Assembly (NCBI GenBank): GCA_005805045.1
Contig: SYNW01000136.1
Coordinates: forward strand, 1 to 25,483
Length of the DNA: 25,483 bases
Origin: Actinomycetota bacterium
GTDB lineage: Bacteria > Actinomycetota > Acidimicrobiia > Acidimicrobiales > Ilumatobacteraceae
Direction of reading: 5' to 3'
Both the position numbers and the translations under genes were made by a program. The first letter of the stretch is position 1, and the number at the start of each line of letters is the position of its first letter. The notes beneath the pieces are model-generated. The model saw nothing but the letters and a program-made list of their open reading frames with translations. It did no database searches and was not told where the DNA came from. Below are positions 16,318-23,321 of the stretch, piece after piece.

Positions 16318-16344
16318 GTACCTCACCGATTCGTGGTGGTGTAC
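16318..16344. promoter_or_regulatory. Imperfect 27-bp palindrome, operator-like
   Basis: The arms read GTAC-ct-CACC and GGTG-gt-GTAC around a seven-base centre, so eight of ten arm positions are symmetric. It covers the expected -35 region of the TATAGT promoter at 16298-16303. It has no following T-run, so a binding site for a dimeric regulator is more likely than a terminator. The regulator is not identifiable. Confidence 0.38.
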
Positions 16345-16368
16345 CTAACTATTGAGACGAAACAATCA

Positions 16369-16384
16369 CGTCGAAAATACGACG
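16369..16384 (-). terminator. Small hairpin downstream of the cold-shock gene
   Basis: CGTCG/CGACG pair perfectly around a six-base AT-rich loop, 28 bases past the cold-shock gene's stop codon. The minus-strand sequence after it (TGATTGTTT) is only moderately T-rich, so termination is possible but not clear. Confidence 0.28.
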
Positions 16385-16412
16385 CGATTGAACTGCGCAT
16401 CAAGCGCGGGGC

Positions 16413-16616
16413 TCAGATAGCGCGGACGTTGTTGGCTTCGGTGCCCTTGCGACCTTGGCCGAGTTCAAACTCGACTTCTTGGCCTGCAACAAGGGTGCGA
16501 CGCCCGGTGCCTTCAATGTTTGAAAAATGCACGAAAATATCTGGTTCTCCATCAGAGCGCGAGATAAATCCGTAACCCTTTTCGTCATTGAAAAATTTCA
16601 CGGTACCGGTTGGCAT
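16413..16616 (-). CDS. csp: Cold-shock domain protein (CspA family)
   Basis: This is a 67-residue single cold-shock domain, the standard length. It opens MPTGTVKFFNDEKGYGFI, with RNP1 KGYGFI at 13-18 and RNP2 DIFVHF at 26-31. It is predicted to be a cytoplasmic single-stranded nucleic-acid chaperone that melts RNA structure. The ATG at 16616 has a strong AAGGAAG site with about eight bases to the start. The region upstream contains a stable hairpin (16648-16669). TTGGGA-N18-TACCCT further upstream could be the promoter, giving a leader of roughly 65 bases. Such leaders are usual in cold-inducible csp genes, but cold induction is not shown here. The gene appears monocistronic. Confidence 0.95.
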   Translation of the reverse strand: MPTGTVKFFNDEKGYGFISRSDGEPDIFVHFSNIEGTGRRTLVAGQEVEFELGQGRKGTEANNVRAI

Positions 16617-16647
16617 AACTTTTACTTCCTTCTTGATATTTTGTATT

Positions 16648-16669
16648 GCACTTCCAAAATCGAAAGTGC
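16648..16669 (-). promoter_or_regulatory. Hairpin in the leader region of the cold-shock gene
   Basis: On the minus strand GCACTTTC pairs with GGAAGTGC (one G-T pair) around the six-base loop GATTTT. It lies 32-53 bases upstream of the start codon and just ahead of the ribosome site. It may be a leader structure or an operator; the sequence alone does not decide. Confidence 0.35.
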
Positions 16670-16769
16670 TACGTCAAGGGTATCAAGGTGGAGAGTCGAA
16701 TCCCAATTTTTTGGATTTTTGATCGCCCACGAAAATTTGTCTCGCCGTTATCCCATATGGCAATGCGCT

Positions 16770-17606
16770 CTACGACGTAACCAGTGCCTGAAATTCTCGG
16801 ATGCGCATTTGGTGGGATGAGGATGTAGTGACATCGGGGAATGTGCCAGAAGCGCCGGTATTCGAGCGCCATGTGACACGCCAAACAATTGACAGGCTGG
16901 CCGAAAATAGTCCGGTTGCATTGGTCGCCGAAGAGTGTCGATATGAATACATGCACGGCGAAGGTAAACCATCACCGAACTGGCTGCGCCAGCGTAGACC
17001 TGGACCGACACAAGATGTTTTGCCGAGACCAAAAATGCCATCTCCTGGATCAAAGACAAGTTTGTATGGCGTCGCGGTGATCGTCGCCGTAATCGGACCC
17101 GCCGGACTTGGCACCCATGCGACCACGACTTTTGGTTGCCAAATGATGTTGTTGACCCAAAACCAAGTGCCGATATTGATCAAACCTTGACGCGCCGGTG
17201 GGGCGAATTCACCGAAGGGCGCGGGGATGATGTCGTAAGCGATGCTCGCGGCGTTGCGGGCGATTGTTTCTGAAGAGACTTGGGCGACCCAAAAGTATTT
17301 TGTATTTTGATTCGGGCAATTTCGATCGTAAAGCCGGAACAAGACTGAGTTGACAGTTTTTTCGACCTCGTCACCAAAAGTTTGATCACGACCCGAGTCG
17401 CGTGGCAATGATGGCGACCAGTCGCACCCGCTTGAATCACCAGTTGTTTCGCTATCGCCGACGAACACTCCGGCGATGATCGTTTTGTCGACCACTGCGC
17501 CGAAGACGTCGCGCACATTGTTTGACTCGTCGTCACCAGCCGTTGCGTTTGTCGACATGCAAGAAAGTGCAAGCAGATTGATCACGATGAAAGTTTTTAA
17601 CTTCAT
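16770..17606 (-). CDS. Secreted protein of unknown function with a PKD-like segment
   Basis: The 278-residue protein starts with a signal-peptide-like stretch (MKLKTFIVINLLALSCMSTN), followed by an acidic mature N-terminus. The Cys at 16 is not in a convincing lipobox, so ordinary Sec export is likelier than lipidation. From about 170 the pattern ATPYKLVFDPGDG (DPGDG at 186-190) and CMYSYRHSS (218-226) resembles the PKD-type beta sandwich found in actinobacterial surface proteins. Cys199 and Cys218 may form a disulfide, as may Cys61 and Cys97. The ATG at 17606 was chosen because it starts one base after the stop of the lipoprotein gene and begins the signal peptide; the frame is open further but without sense. 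The pair probably acts together at the cell surface, role unknown. Confidence 0.7.
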   Translation of the reverse strand: MKLKTFIVINLLALSCMSTNATAGDDESNNVRDVFGAVVDKTIIAGVFVGDSETTGDSSGCDWSPSLPRDSGRDQTFGDEVEKTVNSVLFRLYDRNCPNQNTKYFWVAQVSSETIARNAASIAYDIIPAPFGEFAPPARQGLINIGTWFWVNNIIWQPKVVVAWVPSPAGPITATITATPYKLVFDPGDGIFGLGKTSCVGPGLRWRSQFGDGLPSPCMYSYRHSSATNATGLFSASLSIVWRVTWRSNTGASGTFPDVTTSSSHQMRIREFQALVTS

Positions 17607-17607
17607 T

Positions 17608-18219
17608 TCATGAGTCGCACAAATTGGTGTTGAAAATTTTCTTGTAATTTTCATGATTCACCCAATACCATCGCTCGTTGTGCCATTTCATCGTCCAGCT
17701 TGAAATCGACGAGGAAACTTTGTCGTCGTAGATGCCACCGTCCATATACAAGACGACTGTGTCGTAGACGCAACCGTGCACGATCGCCGTCATGGTGGTT
17801 TCGTCCTGTGAAATTGTTTCAACGATGACTTTGCGTTCGCCATCGCCAGGTCGGGCATAGATGTTGTTTTTTGCATAGTCGCGTATCATCGTGGCGAAAT
17901 CGTCGCTGAACTGTGTGTCGAGAATTGTGAATTCGCCGATGTTGCAGAGCCTGGGTTTATAACTGCATTCGCGTCGCCACTTGACGAACACTTCAAATTG
18001 TTGTGCGACAAGATCGAACGGCGATGTGACGGCTGGCGGCAAAGAAACAGGTTGTGCTGGCTGTGCTGTTGTGGTTGTTGTAGATGGGATCGTTGGGGAC
18101 GAAAAATTGAACATGGCGCGGGTGGTGGGGTCGCCCTTGGTCGCGCATCCACCAAAAATAAAACAACCGAGAATGAACAGCAAGCCTGCTTTGTGGGTGG
18201 TGCGAAGTTTGTTGTTCAT
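17608..18219 (-). CDS. Predicted lipoprotein of unknown function
   Basis: The 203-residue protein has a lipoprotein-type N-terminus: charged MNNKLRTTHK, hydrophobic AGLLFILGCFIF, then GGC with Cys25 as the likely lipidated residue (the -3 residue is Phe, so the lipobox is imperfect). A Thr/Pro-rich linker at about 43-64 precedes a domain of about 140 residues with three further cysteines and aromatic strands (SWTMKWHNERWYWVNHENYK). No family is recognised. The ATG at 18219 begins the signal; the frame is open to 18342, but that part would overlap the helD start. It is translated just ahead of the secreted protein gene (stop and next ATG one base apart). Confidence 0.7.
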   Translation of the reverse strand: MNNKLRTTHKAGLLFILGCFIFGGCATKGDPTTRAMFNFSSPTIPSTTTTTAQPAQPVSLPPAVTSPFDLVAQQFEVFVKWRRECSYKPRLCNIGEFTILDTQFSDDFATMIRDYAKNNIYARPGDGERKVIVETISQDETTMTAIVHGCVYDTVVLYMDGGIYDDKVSSSISSWTMKWHNERWYWVNHENYKKIFNTNLCDS

Positions 18220-18293
18220 AGCTGCATTGTTTCTTGATGTGTGCAGCCAAGTGAAACTTTGCCGATAAATACACGAATGTGATGTTTTGTCTG

Positions 18294-18299
18294 TAGAGT
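18294..18299 (+). promoter_or_regulatory. Candidate -10 hexamer for helD
   Basis: TAGAGT fits TANNNT and lies 35 bases before the helD ATG, leaving a leader that contains AAGGAT. No convincing -35 is present. Confidence 0.25.
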
Positions 18300-18334
18300 A
18301 AATAAACCCCATTTTCAAGGATCTGCGAAATTTA

Positions 18335-20461
18335 ATGACCAAACAGCACCCCGAACTTGCCGACGAACAGCGGTTTATCGACCATGCTTATGAGTGTTTA
18401 GAGCAGACGCGCAACGACGCGTGGCAGATTCGGGAGATGAACGAGGCTTCGACCGGGGGCACTTTTCAGGCGCGCTACGAACGAAATGCATTCGACGAGG
18501 TTTTGGTGGGGCGGTTGACCCAACTCGACTTGGGTGACGCCGCACTTGTTTTTGGACGAATCGACCGCTTGACCGAGTCACCCGAAACATTCGAGAGTTT
18601 TCATATTGGGCGCATCGCAGTCGCTGATTCGAATCGCGAGCCAGTTGTTGTCGACTGGCGTGCGCCGGTGTCCGAGCCGTTTTATCGCGCGACCGGGCGC
18701 GAGTCAATGGGCTTGGCACGGCGTCGACATTTCGCGGTGCAGGGACGCGAGTTGCTTGGCATTGAAGATGAGTTGTTCGGTGCGGGTCACCTGGGCGTTG
18801 GTCACGACGATGGCCTTGATGGTGCACCAATTTCAAACGGGCCAACTTTGCGTGGTCACAGCACGCTGTTGACAGTTTTGGCTCGTGGACGAACTGGTCA
18901 ACTCGGCGACATCGTCGCGACGATTCAAGCCGAGCAAGACGAAATTATTCGCTCGTCGCAACAAGGTGTCGTCGTGGTCGAGGGTGGGCCGGGCACGGGT
19001 AAAACGGTCGTGGCTTTGCATCGCGCGGCGTATTTGCTTTATACATTTAGATTTCCGCTCGAAGATCAGGGTGTTTTAGTCGTTGGCCCGAACAGAGTCT
19101 TTTTGCGTTACATCGAAAGAGTTTTGCCGTCGCTTGGCGAGGCGGGTGTCGAACAGGTCGTGCTAGCAGACCTCGTGCGTGGCAATAGTTATACGGCGAA
19201 AGATGCCGAAAGTGTTGCGCGAATCAAGGGCGACTTGCGAATGGCCCAAGTTGTTGCAAAAGCAGTTCGCGATCGTCAACGTGCGTTGCGCAAAGACGTC
19301 GAAATTGGTTTTGGTGCCGGCTATCTGCGATTGACCAGTGGCGAGTCGGCGACGATTGTGCGTGAGGCGCGACGACGCTTTCGGCGACACAACGCGGCAC
19401 ATCATTGGGTCGAGACCGAAGTAGTTTTGGCGATGATCGCTTCGAGCCACAATCAAGAACTTGATCTCGAATCAACTCGAGATGCTTTAAGCGAGATCAA
19501 AGAGTTTCAAGCAGTCGTTAACTACATGTGGCCGGTGCTGACACCCGCAGAGTTGTTGCACGATCTCTATTCGTCGAAGGCGTTGATGCGACTTGCAGCA
19601 CAAAAAGTGTGTACGCCAGCAGAGTATGAATCGCTATACCGTCCGCGAGCGGCGAGTCTTGCCGACGCCAAATTCAGCGACGCCGATGTCGCCGTGCTTG
19701 ATGAGGCTCTGGCAGTCTTGGGTCCGCGCCCACGACGCGGTGGTCGAATCAACGAGGCAGACGAAATTCGCACGTACGGTCACATCGTGATTGACGAGGT
19801 GCAAGATCTTTCGCCGATGCAGTTGCGAATGGTCTCGAGACGCTCGTTGAACGGTTCGATGACGATTGTTGGCGATATCGCGCAAGCCACTTCGGTGCAC
19901 GCACCAGCATCGTGGCAAGAAGTTCTTGCACACTTGCCAAAGAAAAATCCTTCGCGCGTTATCGGCCTGACAGTCGGCTATCGAATTCCAAAACAAATAA
20001 TGGATTTGGCGACGCGAGTGATGCTTGCGGCTGCGCCAAACCAGGTTGCGCCGGTGTCCGTGCGCGAAGGTGACGCATCACCAAAGTTCGTGCTTTGTTC
20101 AAGCAGTGATTTGTTGGCCAAGTTGATCAACGAGACGAATAATCTTGTCGCCGAACTGAGTGATGGCAACGTGGCGATTGTTTGTCCGGATGAGATGACC
20201 GAAGAAATCTGTCGTGCGCTTGATAACGCAAAAATCGCTTACGGTCGCGCAGGCGTCGCGGGTATCGAATATGGCTTGACTGTCGTGCCAGTCAGCGTTG
20301 TGAAAGGTCTCGAACTCGACGGAGTCGTTGTTGTTGAACCTGCAAAAATCGTGTCCGCTCAAACACATGGTTTGCGTGCGCTGTATGTGGCTTTAACGCG
20401 GTCGACACGCCGCTTGAGTGTGGTGCACAGCGAGGCTTTGCCTACCGAGATGAATAACTAA
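18335..20461 (+). CDS. helD: RNA polymerase-associated UvrD/Rep-like ATPase HelD
   Basis: This is a predicted superfamily 1 ATPase that binds RNA polymerase and pries it off stalled or inactive complexes. The 708 residues match actinobacterial HelD proteins. An N-terminal helical segment (about 1-50) is followed by the HelD hallmark VVDWRAPVSEPFYRAT at 105-120. Next come the Q-motif-like IQAEQDEIIRSS at 197-208, Walker A GGPGTGKT at 217-224, motif II VIDEVQDLSPMQ, motif III VGDIAQATSVHAP, motif V VKGLELDGVVVVEP and motif VI LYVALTRSTRRLSVVH. The ATG at 18335 has AAGGAT about 13 bases ahead, a long spacing. It diverges from the lipoprotein gene, and its TAA overlaps the TAG of the convergent lipoprotein gene in the tetranucleotide CTAA. 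Confidence 0.9.
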   Translation: MTKQHPELADEQRFIDHAYECLEQTRNDAWQIREMNEASTGGTFQARYERNAFDEVLVGRLTQLDLGDAALVFGRIDRLTESPETFESFHIGRIAVADSNREPVVVDWRAPVSEPFYRATGRESMGLARRRHFAVQGRELLGIEDELFGAGHLGVGHDDGLDGAPISNGPTLRGHSTLLTVLARGRTGQLGDIVATIQAEQDEIIRSSQQGVVVVEGGPGTGKTVVALHRAAYLLYTFRFPLEDQGVLVVGPNRVFLRYIERVLPSLGEAGVEQVVLADLVRGNSYTAKDAESVARIKGDLRMAQVVAKAVRDRQRALRKDVEIGFGAGYLRLTSGESATIVREARRRFRRHNAAHHWVETEVVLAMIASSHNQELDLESTRDALSEIKEFQAVVNYMWPVLTPAELLHDLYSSKALMRLAAQKVCTPAEYESLYRPRAASLADAKFSDADVAVLDEALAVLGPRPRRGGRINEADEIRTYGHIVIDEVQDLSPMQLRMVSRRSLNGSMTIVGDIAQATSVHAPASWQEVLAHLPKKNPSRVIGLTVGYRIPKQIMDLATRVMLAAAPNQVAPVSVREGDASPKFVLCSSSDLLAKLINETNNLVAELSDGNVAIVCPDEMTEEICRALDNAKIAYGRAGVAGIEYGLTVVPVSVVKGLELDGVVVVEPAKIVSAQTHGLRALYVALTRSTRRLSVVHSEALPTEMNN

Positions 20462-20892
20462 AAATTTTTAAGCGAGTCGATGATTAGCGGCAAGAATCGT
20501 AAGGCCTTGTCTGCATCCGCGGGGCGATTGCGCTCGACAGAACTCTCTGCCAGCGCCACGATGCGGTCAAAGTCGGCTGCAAGTTGGTCGCTAAGTTCGG
20601 CTATTTTTGGTCGAACTGCGTCGCCGATCAATTTGATTTGGTCCAGATGTTTTATGGCAAGTTTACGATCAGGCTTTTGCATCGCATCGCTCAATGCCTC
20701 GACGCTTTGCAACATTTGAGCGAGAAGTTTTTCGCGGTCAAGCTGAGGATCAATCGTCGAGATTGTTTTTTCGGCGGCACCAGTTGCGGCGATGGTTGAA
20801 GGTGCCGACTCGTTGATCGTTGTTGCACAACCAGTCACGACTGGCAAGAGAATGCCCAGCATCAACACGACGCGACTAAAAGCCAATTTCAT
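20458..20892 (-). CDS. Small predicted lipoprotein
   Basis: The 144-residue protein has a clear lipoprotein signal: MKLAFSRVVLMLGILLPVVTGC with lipobox VTGC (Cys22). After a Ser/Thr/Ala-rich linker the mature part from about 50 is all helical and charged (REKLLAQMLQSVEALSDAMQ, then KLIGDAVRPKIAELSDQL), resembling a four-helix or coiled-coil bundle. No family is recognised. It begins 11 bases after the stop of the DtxR-family regulator and is probably co-transcribed with it, so metal-linked expression is plausible. The final codons and stop lie in the palindrome TAAAAATTTTTA shared with the end of helD. Confidence 0.75.
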   Translation of the reverse strand: MKLAFSRVVLMLGILLPVVTGCATTINESAPSTIAATGAAEKTISTIDPQLDREKLLAQMLQSVEALSDAMQKPDRKLAIKHLDQIKLIGDAVRPKIAELSDQLAADFDRIVALAESSVERNRPADADKALRFLPLIIDSLKNF

Positions 20893-20903
20893 GACCGACA
20901 GAT

Positions 20904-21584
20904 CTATTTATTTGTTGTGACGAGCAAGCGACCGCTGATAAACGAGTCGATTGGAGTTGGTGCAGATTTGGCAGAGTCAGACATCAGCACGCTGACGCCA
21001 CCTTCGCTGCTGCGATTGGTGACCGTGCCACTTCGCCCTGGAAACATTTTGTTGGCTTCAAGCGTGTCGAGCGCACCTGCGGTTTCCTCGAGTTCTTCAG
21101 AAATACGTACAACAGTGAACGAATCGCCGACTTCAATCGTGTTTAACGGTGTGAGCAAAACGCTGCGGTGTCCGGATCCGGGTATCGGGTTGCCGTGCGG
21201 GCACGCCGTCGGGTTGCCGAGCATTTTTGAAAGTGCCAGTTCAACTTCGTCGGTGATGACATGCTCCCATTTGCATGCTTCGTGATGCGCGGTTGACCAA
21301 GACAAACCAAGAACATCGATCAAGAAGCATTCTGCGATTCGATGTTTGCGCACGATTCCCTCGGCAAGTTTGCGACCAGTCTTGGTGAGGGCGATGCGTG
21401 GCCCAGACAAATTAACGAGACCTTCGCTCTGCATGCGCTTGATCATTTCTGAGACTGATGCACGAGAAAATTTTAATCTGTCGGCGATGCGCGCCTGAAT
21501 TAGTTCAACATGGTCCTCTTCAAGCTCAAAGATGCATTCGCAATATTCCTCGAACGCCGGATGATGTTCGGTTTTTTGTTGCAT
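20904..21584 (-). CDS. DtxR/MntR-family metal-dependent transcriptional regulator
   Basis: This is a predicted homodimeric repressor that binds DNA when loaded with Fe(II) or Mn(II). The 226 residues match DtxR/IdeR: winged helix-turn-helix at about 28-57 (LIQARIADRLKFSRASVSEM), metal-binding dimerisation domain, then a C-terminal SH3-like part (about 145-225). Metal ligands aligned to DtxR: Cys104, Glu107 and His108 in EACKWEHV (primary site), and His81, Glu85 and His100 (second site). CPHGNPIPG at 128-136 is typical. The position of DtxR Met10 appears to be Glu13, with Glu16 nearby, which is more like MntR. The ATG at 21584 has no Shine-Dalgarno site and TAGAAT six bases upstream. A lipoprotein gene follows in the same direction. 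Confidence 0.92.
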   Translation of the reverse strand: MQQKTEHHPAFEEYCECIFELEEDHVELIQARIADRLKFSRASVSEMIKRMQSEGLVNLSGPRIALTKTGRKLAEGIVRKHRIAECFLIDVLGLSWSTAHHEACKWEHVITDEVELALSKMLGNPTACPHGNPIPGSGHRSVLLTPLNTIEVGDSFTVVRISEELEETAGALDTLEANKMFPGRSGTVTNRSSEGGVSVLMSDSAKSAPTPIDSFISGRLLVTTNK

Positions 21585-21590
21585 CGTTTT

Positions 21591-21596
21591 ATTCTA
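21591..21596 (-). promoter_or_regulatory. Candidate -10 hexamer for the DtxR-family gene
   Basis: TAGAAT on the minus strand lies exactly six bases before ATG, consistent with a leaderless mRNA. It falls in the 44-base gap after the small membrane protein gene, so the regulator may have its own promoter. Confidence 0.45.
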
Positions 21597-21628
21597 TAGC
21601 TGATGAAAAATTATGATCTTTTTGTGCG

Positions 21629-21922
21629 CTATAAAGAGTTCTCGCGTTCGTCACGCACGGCGGCCTTGACCGAGTACTGCACGAGAATCGCTGGTGCGAG
21701 TACGACGCATCCGCTGATTAGGGCAGTCGTGGCGACGCGACTCGTGTTGGGTGTGAAGTCAACGACGACACCCCAGATCACTGCGACCATTGACACACCA
21801 AAAAGTAAGTAGCCGAGATTGGTGGCACGCTTCGCCCAACTTGAAATAAGCGCTCGTTTGACGAGAATCGGGTCGTGATCTGGCTGGCGATCCGAATTAT
21901 CGGGTTGTGTGCGAGAATCCAT
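21629..21922 (-). CDS. Small two-TM membrane protein, function unknown
   Basis: The 97-residue protein has a hydrophilic, Asp-rich N-terminus (about 1-30), two hydrophobic segments (about 36-55 and 63-83) and a short charged tail ending AAVRDERENSL. No catalytic or binding motif is visible. The ATG at 21922 lies 32 bases from the divergent crotonase start and has TAACAT twelve bases upstream. It precedes the DtxR-family gene by 44 bases on the same strand, so both may be read on one transcript. Many actinobacteria carry small proteins of this layout near cytochrome genes, but no function can be assigned. Confidence 0.65.
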   Translation of the reverse strand: MDSRTQPDNSDRQPDHDPILVKRALISSWAKRATNLGYLLFGVSMVAVIWGVVVDFTPNTSRVATTALISGCVVLAPAILVQYSVKAAVRDERENSL

Positions 21923-21933
21923 AGCGTTGTGGT

Positions 21934-21940
21934 TATGTTA
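21934..21940. promoter_or_regulatory. Overlapping divergent -10 elements between the membrane protein and crotonase-ccm operon
   Basis: On the plus strand TATGTT (21934-21939) precedes the ATG at 21955 by 15 bases. On the minus strand TAACAT (21940-21935) precedes the ATG at 21922 by 12 bases. The two hexamers occupy the same bases, and each -35 would fall inside or beside the opposite gene. Confidence 0.32.
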
Positions 21941-21954
21941 CGGGGCAGTCATCG

Positions 21955-22686
21955 ATGTCGTTGAAAATTGAAACAGATAACTCGGTCTTGGTTGCCACGA
22001 TCAATCGACCTGCGCGAAAAAATGCAGTCGACCAAGAGACTTTGTCTGAGTTGGCTCAAGCGTTAAAGCAGGCTGAGGCGCAGTCTGCCCGAGTTTTGGT
22101 CTTGACGGGCGCTGAAAATACTTTTTGCTCTGGGGCGGATTTATCTGGCGTACGCGAGACACAGTTCACAGATGCATTGCACAAGTTGTTGATTCAAATC
22201 GCAACTGCGCCGTGCGTGACTATCGCGGCGATCGACGGCCACGCACTTGGTGCCGGCGCACAACTTGCGATCTCTTGCGATCTGCGAGTGGCCACCGCGC
22301 GAGCAATAGTTGGTGTGCCCGCGGCTCGACTTGGTTTGGTGGTCAATCATTGGACCGTCGAGCGCTTGACCCGCGAATGCTCGTGGCCGGTTGCTCGAGC
22401 GATGTTGCTCGCAGCACAAAATTATTCTGGCAAAGAGTTGGCGAGTCTCGGTGCGGTGCATCGCATTGGCGATTTTGATGCGGCACTTGCTTGGGCGCGG
22501 GAAATCGCAGTGCTTGCGCCGCTTTCAATCGCTGGGCACAAGGCGGCACTAAACGCTTCATCACGCGTGCCAGAAGTTGACGAACTGGTGCAACGAGCGC
22601 GAGATCTTGCGTGGGCGAGCACCGATGTCGAAGAAGGTCGCGCGGCATTTTCAGAAAAGCGCGCCGCAAATTTCAAGGGTAAGTGA
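21955..22686 (+). CDS. Crotonase-fold protein, EchA6-like, lacking both catalytic glutamates
   Basis: The 243-residue protein has the enoyl-CoA hydratase fold. The CoA-binding and oxyanion-hole segments TFCSGADLSG (56-65) and GHALGAGAQLAISCDLRV (95-112) are intact, and the C-terminus AFSEKRAANFKGK is typical. The residues aligned with rat Glu144 and Glu164 are Gln103 (in GAQLA) and Ala123 (in GVPAARLG), twenty residues apart as expected, so ordinary hydration is unlikely. It resembles mycobacterial EchA6 (LGLVVNHWTVERL, RAMLLAAQ), which binds acyl-CoA without hydratase activity. A binding, shuttle or other crotonase reaction is therefore more likely. Its TGA overlaps the ccmA ATG (TGATG), so it heads the cytochrome c maturation operon. 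Confidence 0.88.
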   Translation: MSLKIETDNSVLVATINRPARKNAVDQETLSELAQALKQAEAQSARVLVLTGAENTFCSGADLSGVRETQFTDALHKLLIQIATAPCVTIAAIDGHALGAGAQLAISCDLRVATARAIVGVPAARLGLVVNHWTVERLTRECSWPVARAMLLAAQNYSGKELASLGAVHRIGDFDAALAWAREIAVLAPLSIAGHKAALNASSRVPEVDELVQRARDLAWASTDVEEGRAAFSEKRAANFKGK

Positions 22687-23321
22687 TGATTGCAAGTTTT
22701 TCCAATGTCGTTGTTGTCTACGACAATTTTCCGGCGCTTGCCGGTGCAAGTTTTGAAATCGCGAGCGGAGAGATCGTGTTGCTTCAGGGCCCGAACGGTG
22801 CAGGCAAAACGACCTTGTTGCGTGCCTGCGCGGGACTTTTGCCGATCGCTCGTGGTTCGGCGATCGTGCTGGGCTGTGACTTGGGTGTCGATCGTCGCGC
22901 GGTGCGCGCAAAAGTTGGGTTGCTCGGTCACGCCAATGGTCTGTTTCCCGATTTGACAGTTGCGGAAAATATTTCATTTTGGTCGCGATTGATCGGTGCA
23001 TCAGCTCAAGATGTCGAAACTGCGATGCAAATAATGGGATTGTCCGATCGCCTGAGCGCAACGCGCGTGGCGAATCTGTCGGCGGGGCAACGTCGCCGGT
23101 GCGCATTGGCGACGTTGATCGTGCGCCGAGCACAACTCTGGTTGCTCGACGAACCACATGCAGGGCTCGATTCGCAGGGTCGGGACGAACTCGATAAAAC
23201 ATTGCGTTCGGCGCGGGATGCGGGGGCCACGGTCGTGTTTGCATCCCACGAAATTGACCGAGCACAAAATTTGGCGACGCGATCTCTGACCGTTGTCGGT
23301 GGCGTGGTGACTGAAACATGA
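22686..23321 (+). CDS. ccmA: Cytochrome c maturation ABC transporter ATP-binding subunit CcmA
   Basis: This is a predicted ATPase of the CcmABCD complex that releases haem-loaded CcmE at the membrane. The 211 residues are typical. Walker A GPNGAGKT lies at 35-42, GLLGHANGLFPDLTVAEN near 78-95, signature LSAGQRRR at 131-138 (the CcmA form), Walker B LWLLDEP at 151-157 and the switch His188 in ASHE. The ATG at 22686 overlaps the crotonase stop by one base, with AAGGG six bases ahead; a GTG at 22683 would add one residue. ccmB overlaps its end by four bases. Confidence 0.94.
   Translation: MIASFSNVVVVYDNFPALAGASFEIASGEIVLLQGPNGAGKTTLLRACAGLLPIARGSAIVLGCDLGVDRRAVRAKVGLLGHANGLFPDLTVAENISFWSRLIGASAQDVETAMQIMGLSDRLSATRVANLSAGQRRRCALATLIVRRAQLWLLDEPHAGLDSQGRDELDKTLRSARDAGATVVFASHEIDRAQNLATRSLTVVGGVVTET

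Noticed and set aside
18375..18845. 156-codon reverse frame opposite helD
   Set aside because: It is antisense to conserved HelD sequence, and its basic low-complexity translation is a codon-bias artefact.
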